Shown here piece after piece: positions 16,703 through 27,293 of a stretch of 64,000 nucleotides of DNA. The DNA is from Burkholderiaceae bacterium (lineage in GTDB: Bacteria; Pseudomonadota; Gammaproteobacteria; Burkholderiales; Burkholderiaceae_B): contig JAMNXR010000001.1 in NCBI GenBank assembly GCA_023653055.1, positions 1-64,000 on the forward strand. The letters run 5' to 3'. Under the pieces are notes generated by a model, which saw only the letters and a list, made by a program, of their open reading frames with translations, was not told where the DNA came from and made no database searches. The translations under genes and the position numbers were made by a program. Position 1 is the first letter of the stretch, and each line of letters begins with the position of its first letter.

Positions 16703-18714
16703 CGCCATATCTCAATATGAAGTTGAAAGGCATTTTTGGTGCCATTCTTTTGTGCATATTTCTATTGAGTGCATTTACTTCCAGCGTGACGCAAGCTCAA
16801 CAACAGGATTTTTTAGATCCTGAAAAAGCCTTTGTCGTTCAAGCGAAAATGGTTGACTCGGGAACCTTACGTTTGCAATTCAAAATTGCGAATGGGTACT
16901 ACATGTACAAGGAACAGTTTGCCTTTAAGTTAGATACCGCGACAGTAAAACTCGGACAAGCTGTATTGCCGATCGGCGTGATCAAGCATGATCCGACCTT
17001 TGATAAAAAAATGGAGTTGTACTTTAAAGAAGCTGACATCTCCCTTCCAATTTCAGCCTGGCCTAAAGACAAAGAGGCAAGCCCATTTGTATTGACGGTG
17101 ACGGGTCAGGGGTGTGCGGTTGCAGGTATTTGTTACCCACCCATGGATTTTGTGATCAAGATGTTGGCAACTTCCGAGTCGATTGGCTATCAGGTGGAGT
17201 CACCGCCATTAAAACTGGGACTGTTGGATAGGATTCAGCAGGGACAATGGTCTGAGCTTTTGTTTGGTGAAAACGACTTAGGGCTGGCAGATGTGTTGTC
17301 ATCGACGGGTGCGATTGAGATTGTTCTGCTATTTTTTGTATTGGGGTTATTGCTCGCACTGACGCCTTGCGTGTTACCGATGTTGCCGATTCTGTCCGTT
17401 CTTTTGGTGGGTGAGCAGCATCATGTATCGAGAGCAAGAGGTCTCGCACTTGCCATGGGGTATGTGGCGGGGATGTCAGTTGTCTATACCGCGCTGGGGA
17501 TTGCTGCGGGTCTAAGTGGGGCCGGTTTGGCGGCATGGCTACAAACCCCGTGGGTGCTCAGCCTGTTTGCATTGTTGCTTGCGGTGTTAGCACTCGCAAT
17601 GTTTGATGTGTATACCCTTCAAATGCCGTCTGCGATTCAGTCCCGTTTGATGGTTAAAAATTCACATATTCTTGGTGGCAAGATGAGTGCCGCCATCTTG
17701 ATGGGGGCACTCTCAGCTTTGATTGTTGGACCCTGCGTCGCCGCCCCTTTGGCTGGTGCACTGCTCTACATTTCTCAGACCGGGGATGTGTGGCTGGGAG
17801 GCTCTGCGCTGTTTGCAATGGCTTGGGGTATGGGGGTTCCATTGTTGCTGATGGGCGCTTCTGCAGGAAAATTAATCCCTCGTTCGGGCCCCTGGATGGA
17901 AGGCGTCAAACAGTTTTTTGGTGTGCTGCTTTTGGCAACTGCGTGGTGGATGGTCAGTCCAGTATTGCCAACGTGGTGTCAGATCCTGGGATGGGCGGTG
18001 TTGGCGATGTTTACGGCGGTGTTGCTGCGCCCGTTTGAGCCGATTTCGAGCGAGTCGGGCTTAGGCGGCCTATGTCGCAAAACGCTTGGTTTGTTGTTAA
18101 TTGTATTGAGCACGGTTTGGATATTGGGTGTCGCAAGTGGAGGACGTTCGTTATTACAACCGCTCAATCATCTTTCGCTCGCGGGTAACGCGAGTGCCAC
18201 AATGATTGCGCCACAGACATCTCAAGCTGCGATACCAGCCGCGATGGAACCGTCAGACAACGCGACGCCTCCGAGCGGCGGAGCAAAAAAACAATTGTTG
18301 AGTCGTACAAATAATCCTACTTCCGCAGCAAACGCCAACACAGGCAACAATAGTGCCCATCCGTCGTTTCAGCGCGTCAAGACCGTTGCCGAGCTTGAGC
18401 GATTGCTTGAGCAGTCAACGCGTCCAGTCATGCTAGATTTTTATGCCGATTGGTGCGTATCTTGCAAGGAAATGGAGGCATTTACGTTTGTTGATCCACG
18501 CGTGACGCAACGTATGAATCAAATGTTGTTGTTGCAGGTAGACGTGACGGCAAACACCACAGATGATCGTGCGTTGATGAAAAAATTTCGTTTATTTGGA
18601 CCACCTGGCATTATTTTTTTTAGACCCGGCGGAGCTGAAAGAAAAGATGTGAGAGTGGTTGGTTTTCAAGATGCAACCCGCTTCTCTTCAACACTTGATC
18701 GGGCATTAAGATAA
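16699..18714 (+). CDS. dsbD: Thiol:disulfide interchange protein DsbD
   Basis: DsbD carries electrons from cytoplasmic thioredoxin across the inner membrane to periplasmic DsbC and the cytochrome c thiol pathway. From the chosen ATG the protein has 671 aa: signal peptide (about 1-34), periplasmic alpha domain with Cys139 and Cys145, a membrane domain from about 205 with Cys224 (LTPCVLPMLP) and Cys346 (VGPCVAAP), an Ala/Ser-rich linker, and a thioredoxin-like domain with Cys586 and Cys589 (DWCVSCK). All six redox cysteines are present. The ATG overlaps the cutA stop; an in-frame start 11 codons upstream lies inside cutA and is rejected. It probably feeds ResB/CcsA encoded 4 kb downstream. Confidence 0.95.
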   Translation: MTPYLNMKLKGIFGAILLCIFLLSAFTSSVTQAQQQDFLDPEKAFVVQAKMVDSGTLRLQFKIANGYYMYKEQFAFKLDTATVKLGQAVLPIGVIKHDPTFDKKMELYFKEADISLPISAWPKDKEASPFVLTVTGQGCAVAGICYPPMDFVIKMLATSESIGYQVESPPLKLGLLDRIQQGQWSELLFGENDLGLADVLSSTGAIEIVLLFFVLGLLLALTPCVLPMLPILSVLLVGEQHHVSRARGLALAMGYVAGMSVVYTALGIAAGLSGAGLAAWLQTPWVLSLFALLLAVLALAMFDVYTLQMPSAIQSRLMVKNSHILGGKMSAAILMGALSALIVGPCVAAPLAGALLYISQTGDVWLGGSALFAMAWGMGVPLLLMGASAGKLIPRSGPWMEGVKQFFGVLLLATAWWMVSPVLPTWCQILGWAVLAMFTAVLLRPFEPISSESGLGGLCRKTLGLLLIVLSTVWILGVASGGRSLLQPLNHLSLAGNASATMIAPQTSQAAIPAAMEPSDNATPPSGGAKKQLLSRTNNPTSAANANTGNNSAHPSFQRVKTVAELERLLEQSTRPVMLDFYADWCVSCKEMEAFTFVDPRVTQRMNQMLLLQVDVTANTTDDRALMKKFRLFGPPGIIFFRPGGAERKDVRVVGFQDATRFSSTLDRALR

Positions 18715-18736
18715 GTAAAGAACGCATAGAGACAAC

Positions 18737-20002
18737 ATGACGCAAGCACGTGAGCAAGATCTACTGCAAGGGCAACAGCAAAACCAAGCCCCAACAGAGC
18801 AACCAAAGTCGACCACGGCCGTCATCATTTTGTTTGCGTTAGCGGCCTGTGCGGCCACCACATCCTTTCGGATCTGTGACCCGTTGTTGCCTGTTTTTGC
18901 AGAGGAGTTTGGTGTGCGTACCGCACAAACTTCAGGCACGGTGACGTTGTTTGCAATTGCCTACGGCATCATGCAGTTTTTTTACGGACCCCTGGGTGAT
19001 CGTTACGGAAAGTTTAGAGTGGTTTCGTGGGCGACACTTGGCTGTGCAATTGGAACGTTGATTGTGGTGTTCGCACCGAGCCTAGAGGTGATCGAATTTG
19101 GCCGCCTTGTCTCGGGCGCAACCGCTGCAGCGATCGTGCCGCTGTCGATGGCTTGGATCGGTGATCATGTGCCGTATGAGCAACGACAAGCCACGCTTGC
19201 GCGGTTTTTGCTTGGTTCAATCTCTGGCCTTGCGATCGGTCAGTTAATTGGTGGCGTGTTCGCGGATACGATTGGTTGGCGTTGGGCATTTGTTTGGATG
19301 GCGGCGGTGTATTTGATCGTGGGTGGCTTGCTGATTTCGAAACGCAGTTCAGTCCCGGAAAAGCCGCATACCCCGGCTCAAGGCGCGCGCATTCTTGGGC
19401 CCCTCAAACAAGTGGTCTCGACGCGTTGGGCCGTGATGGTTTTAGCGATTGTGTTGATTGAAGGTTTTTTTGTCTTTGGACCGCTCGCTTTCGTGCCCGC
19501 TTTTTTGCATGAGCGCCATGGCATTCCTGTGTCATGGGCGGGCATCATCAGTGGCTTTTTTGCACTAGGCGCCTTTATTTACGCGATTCGTGCCAATCAG
19601 TTTGTGAAATGGTTAGGTGAGCGTAGGCTTGCACTCACGGGCGGCCTAACCATGGCCATTGCGTATGCCGCTTTTATGCTTTCGACTGTTTGGTACTGGG
19701 GTGTTTTGGCGAGTATCTTGTCCGGCTTGGGCTATTACTTTTTGCATGCGGTGTTGCAAACCCACGCCACACAAATGGCGCCGAACGCTAGGGGCTCGGC
19801 GGTGTCTTTGTTTGCTTCGTGTTTGTTTCTGGGGCAGTCGCTCGGTGTAGCGGCTTGCGCATGGCTGGGTGATAATTTTGGCTTAGTGGCGGTCTTTCCG
19901 GTCGGAATTATTGGTTTGCCCTTACTTGCCTGGTTTTTTGCTTGGCGCTTGAGATTGCGTCAAACGGATATGAAGGTTGCGGTGAAAACAGGCTCGGCTT
20001 GA
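18737..20002 (+). CDS. MFS transporter, unknown substrate
   Basis: A 421-aa major facilitator protein of the inner membrane with about twelve hydrophobic segments after a 25-residue Gln-rich cytoplasmic lead. The A-loop GPLGDRYGKFRV between segments 2 and 3 and the RLVSGATAAAIVPLSMAWIGD segment 4 region mark a drug:proton-antiporter-like branch. No substrate can be read from the sequence. It lies 22 bases after dsbD and converges on hemB; a hairpin overlaps its stop codon. It could be an aromatic-compound or drug exporter, but that is only the usual annotation of this branch. Confidence 0.85.
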   Translation: MTQAREQDLLQGQQQNQAPTEQPKSTTAVIILFALAACAATTSFRICDPLLPVFAEEFGVRTAQTSGTVTLFAIAYGIMQFFYGPLGDRYGKFRVVSWATLGCAIGTLIVVFAPSLEVIEFGRLVSGATAAAIVPLSMAWIGDHVPYEQRQATLARFLLGSISGLAIGQLIGGVFADTIGWRWAFVWMAAVYLIVGGLLISKRSSVPEKPHTPAQGARILGPLKQVVSTRWAVMVLAIVLIEGFFVFGPLAFVPAFLHERHGIPVSWAGIISGFFALGAFIYAIRANQFVKWLGERRLALTGGLTMAIAYAAFMLSTVWYWGVLASILSGLGYYFLHAVLQTHATQMAPNARGSAVSLFASCLFLGQSLGVAACAWLGDNFGLVAVFPVGIIGLPLLAWFFAWRLRLRQTDMKVAVKTGSA

Positions 20003-20023
20003 GCACTGAGCGAAAGCCGAGCC
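19991..20023. terminator. Hairpin across the MFS stop codon, between convergent genes
   Basis: GGCTCGGCTT (19991-20000) pairs perfectly with AAGCCGAGCC (20014-20023) around a 13-base loop that contains most of the MFS stop codon. There is no T-run on either strand. It probably separates the MFS and hemB transcripts, which meet here. Confidence 0.5.
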
Positions 20024-20029
20024 CACACG

Positions 20030-21681
<1,652 letters not shown>

Positions 21682-21712
21682 TAAGAATAAGCTCAAACGC
21701 TATTGTATAATC

Positions 21713-21740
21713 TTGGGTTGAGAAGTTGTTGTTTTATAAA
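21713..21740 (+). promoter_or_regulatory. Candidate promoter of the cytochrome c4 gene
   Basis: TTGGGT (21713-21718) and TATAAA (21735-21740) are 16 bases apart, 24 bases before the cytochrome start. A TATAAT at 21705-21710 lies between the divergent engB and cytochrome genes and may serve either strand. Confidence 0.4.
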
Positions 21741-21763
21741 GATTACAAGCGTCGAGGTCTTCA

Positions 21764-22477
21764 ATGAAGCGTGTGCTGTCCAAGGTAGTGTCCAAGGTAG
21801 TGCTTGTGAGCGGGTTGCTGCTTGGGTTGTCTGCAGTCTCTACGAGTATGGCTGCTGGTCCTGTGACGGGCCCCGCTAAACCTGACGCAGCCAAAGGCGC
21901 GCAGCTCTATGAGCAAGGTGATGCGGCACGTGGCGTGATCGCCTGTGCCTCCTGTCACGGTGCGGCTGGCAACTCCACCATTCCCGCCAATCCAAATATT
22001 TCAGCGCAGTCACACGAGTATTTGTACAAGCAGTTGGTCGAGTTTCGCATCAAAGCAGGCGCTAAAAAGGCACTGCGCAACGGCGCTGACGGCGCTCCGT
22101 CTGTAATGCAAGCGATGGCCGCCCCATTGACTGAGGCGGATATGCAAAATCTGGCCTATTTCTTGTCCTTGCAAAAGCTGGCCCAGCCTGCGACGGCAAC
22201 CAATGAAAAGCTGGTCGAACGCGGTCAAAAAATTTGGCGCGGCGGTATTCCCGAGCGTAATGTCCCTGCTTGCGCTGGGTGTCATTCGCCCAATGGTGCT
22301 GGTATTCCGGCACAATACCCCCGTCTAGGTGGACAGTACCCCTCTTACATCGAAGACCAGCTCAAACTGTTCCGTGCCGGACACCGCGGCAATTCTGCGA
22401 TGATGAACCAAGTTGCAGATCGGATGTCAGATTCGGACATCAAGGCGGTATCGGATTACGCAGCAGGATTACGCTAA
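21764..22477 (+). CDS. Diheme cytochrome c4-type protein
   Basis: A periplasmic electron carrier, probably donating to terminal oxidases. The 237-aa precursor has a signal peptide (about 1-31, ending SMAAG). Two cytochrome c domains follow, each with a CxxCH heme site: Cys61-Cys64-His65 (CASCH) and Cys170-Cys173-His174 (CAGCH). Candidate distal methionines lie in MQAMAAPL and SAMMNQVADRM. This two-domain layout matches cytochrome c4. It stands directly before resB-ccsA, whose products would attach its hemes. Its stop codon lies in a 14-bp tandem duplication, and a terminator follows. Confidence 0.92.
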   Translation: MKRVLSKVVSKVVLVSGLLLGLSAVSTSMAAGPVTGPAKPDAAKGAQLYEQGDAARGVIACASCHGAAGNSTIPANPNISAQSHEYLYKQLVEFRIKAGAKKALRNGADGAPSVMQAMAAPLTEADMQNLAYFLSLQKLAQPATATNEKLVERGQKIWRGGIPERNVPACAGCHSPNGAGIPAQYPRLGGQYPSYIEDQLKLFRAGHRGNSAMMNQVADRMSDSDIKAVSDYAAGLR

Positions 22478-22502
22478 AAGTACGTAGTTAAAAGTACGTA
22501 GC
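22475..22502 (+). repeat. 14-bp tandem duplication at the cytochrome c4 stop codon
   Basis: The unit TAAAAGTACGTAGT (22475-22488) is followed directly by TAAAAGTACGTAGC (22489-22502), identical at 13 of 14 positions. The first unit contains the stop codon, so the copy adds a second TAA in frame at no protein cost only if the frame is kept. It looks like a recent slippage duplication. Confidence 0.85.
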
Positions 22503-22523
22503 AAAGTACACCTTAAGATAGGG

Positions 22524-22552
22524 GGGGTCACATTGTGACGCCCTCTTTTTTT
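22524..22552 (+). terminator. Intrinsic terminator after cytochrome c4
   Basis: A G-rich arm with GTCAC (22527-22531), loop ATT and GTGACGCCC pair to give a hairpin followed by TCTTTTTTT. The stem contains one bulged G. It should separate the cytochrome transcript from resB. Confidence 0.75.
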
Positions 22553-22653
22553 CGCGGGTTAATGTCATCACCTAAAGCCATCATTAAGAACGCATCACGC
22601 AGTAACCGTTGAGTACACGCCCAAGCACCCGAACCCACCGCAGCGAATCGATC

Positions 22654-24708
22654 ATGACAACCACCGCATCAAGACCGTTTGCACACTTCGTCGAACTATT
22701 GAGTTCAATGCGTTTCGCGATCAGTTTGCTGGTTTATATTTGCTTGGCAAGCATCATCGGTACGGTGATTCCTCAAGGTCGTTCTGCCAATTCCTACATC
22801 GATATGTTTGGGCCTTTTTGGTTTGACGTGTTCAATCGGTTTTCAATTTGGCACATCTATAACAACTGGTGGTTCTTGGTCACGATGGCGTTTCTCGTGA
22901 CCTCAACGAGTTTGTGTTTGATCCGCAACGCACCCAAGATGCTCAAAGAGGCCCGCTCGTTTCGTGAGCACATCCGAACCTCCAGCTTGCAATCATTTCA
23001 TCATCGTGTGGATATGGAGACGACACGTGGCGTCCCCGCAGCTACGGCGTCAGTGCAGGCCTGGCTAAAGCGCCAAGGGTATGCCGTTCGTCAGCGTGAT
23101 GAGGGCGATTCTGTGTTGCTCGCGGCCAAGCGTGGGAGCGGCAATCGGCTTGGTTATATTTGTGCCCATGCCTCGATCGTGATTATTTGCGTGGGAGGCT
23201 TGCTTGATAGCGAGCTGCCGGTGCGCATGCAAGTGTGGTTGATGGGTAAAACGCCTATTGTTGAAAATATGCTGATCGCAGATGTGCCTGAGCGTGGCCG
23301 ACTGTCGCTCAACAACCCCAGCTATCGTGCAAACGTGTTGATTCCAGAAGGTAGTTCCCGAGATTCGGCCGTGGTCAATGTGGATGATGGTGCATTGGTC
23401 CAACCCTTGCCGTTTAGCATCGCACTGAAAAAATTTATCGTTGATTACTACTCAACGGGTATGCCGAGCCGCTTTGCAAGCGAAGTCGAGGTGACGGATC
23501 CTGATACAGGAAAAAAATTCGACGCAACCATCGAAGTCAATGAACCTTTGCGCTTCAAGGGCGTCACGGTGTATCAATCCAGCTTTGATGATGGTGGCAG
23601 TGAGGTGGAGTTGGTGGGCTACCCGCTAGCAGGTCCAAGTGACAAATCGTTTGAGCTCAAGTCGCGCGTGGGTCAGTCTAGCGATGTCAGTATGAAATCC
23701 GCGGGTAAAGAGCTCAAGGTCGAGGTTACCAAGCTGCGCCCCATTAACGTTGAGGACCTGTCTGCGGGTGATCCCTCTGCGCCCAAACCCTTTGGAGAGC
23801 ATGTGGCGGCTGTGACAGGCAGCGCCGCAGGCAAGACCAATAAAAATCTTCGCAACATTGGCCCGAGCGTTGAATACCGCGTGATTGACGCAAGTGGTCA
23901 AGCCACGTTGTTTCATAACTACATGGTCCCCGTTGAGCTGGACGGTGCGCGGTTCATGCTGGCGGGCGTTCAGGAGCCGGGCGCACAAGGCTTTCGTTAT
24001 CTGCGCTTACCGGTTGATGAAGAAAGCTCTGTGGGTGACTTTATGCGTCTGAGGGCCGCCCTGGCAGACCCTGCGGCGAGACAGCAGGCGACCCAACGAC
24101 TCGTTGCAAGCTATAGCGGAAGCCCCGAGGAGCAACGGGCATTACAAGTTTCAGCCGAGCGTGCGCTAGATACGTTCGCTACGGGTGGTCTAGTGGCGAT
24201 TTCGAATTTTCTAGAAAAAAATGTCCCGGTGTCAGAACAACAGCGTGCTGCAGACATCATTATTCGTTTGCTGGGTTCTTCGATTGCCGAATTGCGCAAT
24301 GTCGCGCGTGAGCGCGTCGGACTTGCTCCCTTGCCCAACACGCCTGAAAAGATGGAAGCCATTGCTGACTGGTCTAGGCTCTCGGTCGTCGCATTGTCGG
24401 ATTTGGCGCTCTACCCCTCTCCGATCATGATGACGCTTAAAACCTTTGAGCATGTTCAGGCGAGTGTGTTTCAGGTCAGCCGGACACCCGGAAAAATCAC
24501 TGTTTATATTGGCTGTTTGCTTTTAGTGATTGGCGTGTTTACGATGTTTTACGTGCGAGACCGCCGCATCTGGGTATGGCTGCGTCCTGAGGAGACCTCA
24601 GGGGGGACGAGAGTATTGGCGGCAATGACTTCACAAAAGCGTACACTCGATTTCAATCGAGAATTTGACCGTTTCAAGCAGGCGTTGATGCGCCTGAATC
24701 AAGGCTAG
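22654..24708 (+). CDS. resB: Cytochrome c biogenesis protein ResB (CcsB)
   Basis: ResB and CcsA form the system II complex that exports heme and attaches it to apocytochrome c at the periplasmic face. The 684-aa protein has three early membrane segments (starting SSMRFAISLLVYICLASIIG near residues 18-37 and WWFLVTMAFLVTSTSLCLI near 74-92), a large periplasmic domain, and a last membrane segment near residues 610-635 (VYIGCLLLVIGVFTMFY). The ATG at 22654 is chosen over an in-frame TTG 15 codons upstream because MTTTASRPFAHFVELL fits the family start. It is followed by ccsA after 27 bases. Confidence 0.94.
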   Translation: MTTTASRPFAHFVELLSSMRFAISLLVYICLASIIGTVIPQGRSANSYIDMFGPFWFDVFNRFSIWHIYNNWWFLVTMAFLVTSTSLCLIRNAPKMLKEARSFREHIRTSSLQSFHHRVDMETTRGVPAATASVQAWLKRQGYAVRQRDEGDSVLLAAKRGSGNRLGYICAHASIVIICVGGLLDSELPVRMQVWLMGKTPIVENMLIADVPERGRLSLNNPSYRANVLIPEGSSRDSAVVNVDDGALVQPLPFSIALKKFIVDYYSTGMPSRFASEVEVTDPDTGKKFDATIEVNEPLRFKGVTVYQSSFDDGGSEVELVGYPLAGPSDKSFELKSRVGQSSDVSMKSAGKELKVEVTKLRPINVEDLSAGDPSAPKPFGEHVAAVTGSAAGKTNKNLRNIGPSVEYRVIDASGQATLFHNYMVPVELDGARFMLAGVQEPGAQGFRYLRLPVDEESSVGDFMRLRAALADPAARQQATQRLVASYSGSPEEQRALQVSAERALDTFATGGLVAISNFLEKNVPVSEQQRAADIIIRLLGSSIAELRNVARERVGLAPLPNTPEKMEAIADWSRLSVVALSDLALYPSPIMMTLKTFEHVQASVFQVSRTPGKITVYIGCLLLVIGVFTMFYVRDRRIWVWLRPEETSGGTRVLAAMTSQKRTLDFNREFDRFKQALMRLNQG

Positions 24709-24735
24709 CCTAAGGGCAGGCTCCAACACTGACTA

Positions 24736-26079
24736 ATGAGAACTGCTATGCGTGAGTCCGTCGCTGCTGTTGCAAATGATTGGGATGATTTGTCGGAGTC
24801 GGGTGATGGGCGCATTGAGCGCGGTCGTCCCAACTGGACAGATGCTTTATTCTTTTTGGTTCTGGCTATTGCTGCGGGCTACGCCCTCAATCAATATAGC
24901 CAGGCCATGGATTATTATGAAAAAATCATACTAGTCCTTACGGTGCCATTTCTGACATGGCTGGGCTGGTTGTGGCGCCCTTTGCGTACGCTGATGGTGT
25001 CAATGGCGCTTGCTGCAGGTTTAGCGATCTGGTTATATCAAGGGGATTTGGCGCGCGCGGACCAAGCGTTTCTTTTGAAATACTTGCTTTCCTCTCAGTC
25101 GGCCATTCTTTGGATGTCGGTATTGTTTGTCGTGGCGACCTTTTGCTACTGGGCCGGTTTTGTGAGTCCTACAGCGGCATGGTTGGGGACAGCACTGACC
25201 TGGGGCGCCGTTTTTGCGGGTTCAACAGGGATGTTGGTGCGTTGGCGCGAAGGTCACTTGATGGGCCCTGATTTGGGCCACATCCCAGTCAGCAATCTGT
25301 ATGAGGTGTTTGTTTTATTTGCACTGGTGACTGCGCTGTTTTATTTGTATTACGAGCGCCGCTATGGCACCCGCGCACTAGGTGGCTTTGTCATGCTGGT
25401 GGTGACCTCGGCCGTCGTATTTTTACTGTGGTATTCGTTTACCAGAGAGGCCTATCAGATTCAGCCCCTCGTCCCTGCCTTGAAAAGCTGGTGGATGAAA
25501 ATCCATGTCCCCGCAAACTTTATTGGTTACGGGACTTTTTCGCTCGCGGCCATGGTGGGTTTTGCCTATCTGGTCAAGCAGCATGGGCAAACTAAATCGT
25601 GGCTTAAGCTCGCGCCTTTGTTTATCTTGGGCGTATTGCTCGCAGCCGAACCCATGGTGTTTCGTACCGAAGGCCTGTCCGCAACCTGGATGATTTATTT
25701 TGGCATTGGTGCCCTGATCGTCGGGACGATCTTATTGTTCCGCGCACCCATTGCCGAGCGTTTGCCGTCTTTTGAGGTGCTTGATGACATCATGTATCGA
25801 GCCATCGCGATTGGTTTTGCTTTTTTCACGGTTGCGACCATTTTGGGTGCCTTGTGGGCCGCAGACGCCTGGGGTGCCTACTGGCAGTGGGATCCCAAGG
25901 AAACCTGGGCGCTGATTGTGTGGCTGAACTATGCCGCATGGTTGCATTTACGCCTCATGAAAGGGCTGCGTGGCACGATGGCTGCATATTGGGCACTTGT
26001 TGGTCTGTTAGTGACGTGCTTCGCCTTTTTGGGCGTTAACATGTTTCTTTCAGGTCTTCATTCTTATGGTGCGCTTTGA
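24736..26079 (+). CDS. ccsA: Cytochrome c biogenesis protein CcsA (heme-handling subunit)
   Basis: CcsA is the heme-handling, heme-ligating partner of ResB. The 447-aa membrane protein has about nine to ten hydrophobic segments and the tryptophan-rich WWD motif WGAYWQWDPKETWALIVWL near residues 378-396, flanked by histidines expected to bind heme (for example His in KIHVPANFIGYGTF and in NYAAWLHLRL). The first 35 residues are acidic and cytoplasmic; a second ATG four codons in is possible. Databases often label this protein CcsB. Its stop overlaps the start of the next MFS gene. Confidence 0.93.
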   Translation: MRTAMRESVAAVANDWDDLSESGDGRIERGRPNWTDALFFLVLAIAAGYALNQYSQAMDYYEKIILVLTVPFLTWLGWLWRPLRTLMVSMALAAGLAIWLYQGDLARADQAFLLKYLLSSQSAILWMSVLFVVATFCYWAGFVSPTAAWLGTALTWGAVFAGSTGMLVRWREGHLMGPDLGHIPVSNLYEVFVLFALVTALFYLYYERRYGTRALGGFVMLVVTSAVVFLLWYSFTREAYQIQPLVPALKSWWMKIHVPANFIGYGTFSLAAMVGFAYLVKQHGQTKSWLKLAPLFILGVLLAAEPMVFRTEGLSATWMIYFGIGALIVGTILLFRAPIAERLPSFEVLDDIMYRAIAIGFAFFTVATILGALWAADAWGAYWQWDPKETWALIVWLNYAAWLHLRLMKGLRGTMAAYWALVGLLVTCFAFLGVNMFLSGLHSYGAL

Positions 26080-27293
26080 CGCCAGCTAAACCCTGGGTCG
26101 TGCTGGTTGCGACCCTCACAGTACAGTCTCTTGTTGCAATGGCCTTGTTGAATTTGCCGGTGGTTGCACCGGCAGTGGCCAAAGATGTCGGCATATCAAC
26201 TAATTATTTGGGTGCATATGTTGCGCTGGCTTATTTTGGCGCGATGATCGCGACCTTGCTGGGTGGCGCAGCCGTCAAACGTTGGGGGGCGATTCGCCTC
26301 AGTCAGACCGGACTTGTGTTGGCGGCCATCGGTTTATTCTTGTGTGCGATCCCCACGCTTGAAACCATTGCCTTGGGCGCACTCTTTATCGGGGCGGGCT
26401 ACGGTCCGATTACGCCGGCAAGCTCGCATTTGTTGATCAAATCAACACCTCCAGAAAAACTCTCCTTTGTGTTCTCCGTTAAACAGACGGGTGTCCCTCT
26501 TGGTGGCATGATCGCGGGGGCAACAGTGCCTTCACTGGATATTTTAATAGGCTGGCAATGGGCCTTTGTGTGCGCGGGTATTGCCTGTGTCATATGCGCG
26601 TGGGCGGTGCAGCGCCTGCGTGATGGCTTGGATGACGATCGTGATCCGACGGTCAGACCTTCTTTGGCAACAAGTTTTGTCTTGCCGCTCAAACTTATTT
26701 TCAGTCATCGTACTTTGCGCAAGTTGTCCTATATGTCCTTTATGTTCTCGATCGCGCAGATGGCTCTGATGGGTTATTTGGTGACGTTTTTATATGAGGA
26801 CTTAGGCTGGAGTTTAGTAGCGGCGGGTGGCGCGTTGACCGTCGCCCAAGCTGCAGGGGTCTCGGGTCGTATGCTCTGGGGCTACATATCAGATCGCTGG
26901 CTGGGCGCCACCATGATGTTGATTGTGATCGCGGTGCTGTTGGTGATTGGCGCGATTGGCACAGCGTTGCTGGGGCCCGAGTCTTCACCCTGGTTCTTAT
27001 TCCCGGTGTTGGTGATTTTTGGTTCTTCGGCGATTGGCTGGAATGGCGTGTTTCTCGCTGAAATTGCCAGACAGGCTCCAAATGGCCAAGCAGGCGTGGC
27101 GACGGGCGGTACGCTTTGCATTACTTTTTTAGGCGTCATGGTGGGTCCACCCATATTTGGTGTCTTGGCCAGTATGCTGAGTAGTTATGGCCTCAGTTAT
27201 GGCGTGTTGTCGATACTCGGTATTGTGATTTTGATGTTGTTGATTCCGCTCTATCGTCGTCCTACCGCAAGCGCGAATTCGTTGTCGAGATGA
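26076..27293 (+). CDS. MFS transporter (CynX/NimT-like branch), TTG start
   Basis: A 405-aa inner-membrane carrier with twelve hydrophobic segments. The A-loop GGAAVKRWGAIRLSQ between segments 2 and 3 and the motif FSVKQTGVPLGGMIAG in segment 5 place it in the major facilitator superfamily; the branch resembles cyanate/nitrate-type or anion carriers, but the substrate is unknown. The start is most likely TTG at 26076, which overlaps the ccsA stop as TTGA; no ATG fits before residue 22. Its own stop overlaps the next gene as ATGA. The tight overlaps suggest a single transcript with ccsA. Confidence 0.85.
   Translation: MTPAKPWVVLVATLTVQSLVAMALLNLPVVAPAVAKDVGISTNYLGAYVALAYFGAMIATLLGGAAVKRWGAIRLSQTGLVLAAIGLFLCAIPTLETIALGALFIGAGYGPITPASSHLLIKSTPPEKLSFVFSVKQTGVPLGGMIAGATVPSLDILIGWQWAFVCAGIACVICAWAVQRLRDGLDDDRDPTVRPSLATSFVLPLKLIFSHRTLRKLSYMSFMFSIAQMALMGYLVTFLYEDLGWSLVAAGGALTVAQAAGVSGRMLWGYISDRWLGATMMLIVIAVLLVIGAIGTALLGPESSPWFLFPVLVIFGSSAIGWNGVFLAEIARQAPNGQAGVATGGTLCITFLGVMVGPPIFGVLASMLSSYGLSYGVLSILGIVILMLLIPLYRRPTASANSLSR

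Noticed and set aside
21682-21696. TTG start for EngB five codons upstream
   Set aside because: The ATG at 21681 gives the family-like N-terminus.
22475-22502. Start of a CRISPR array
   Set aside because: Only two 14-bp units lie directly adjacent without spacers, so it is a simple tandem duplication.
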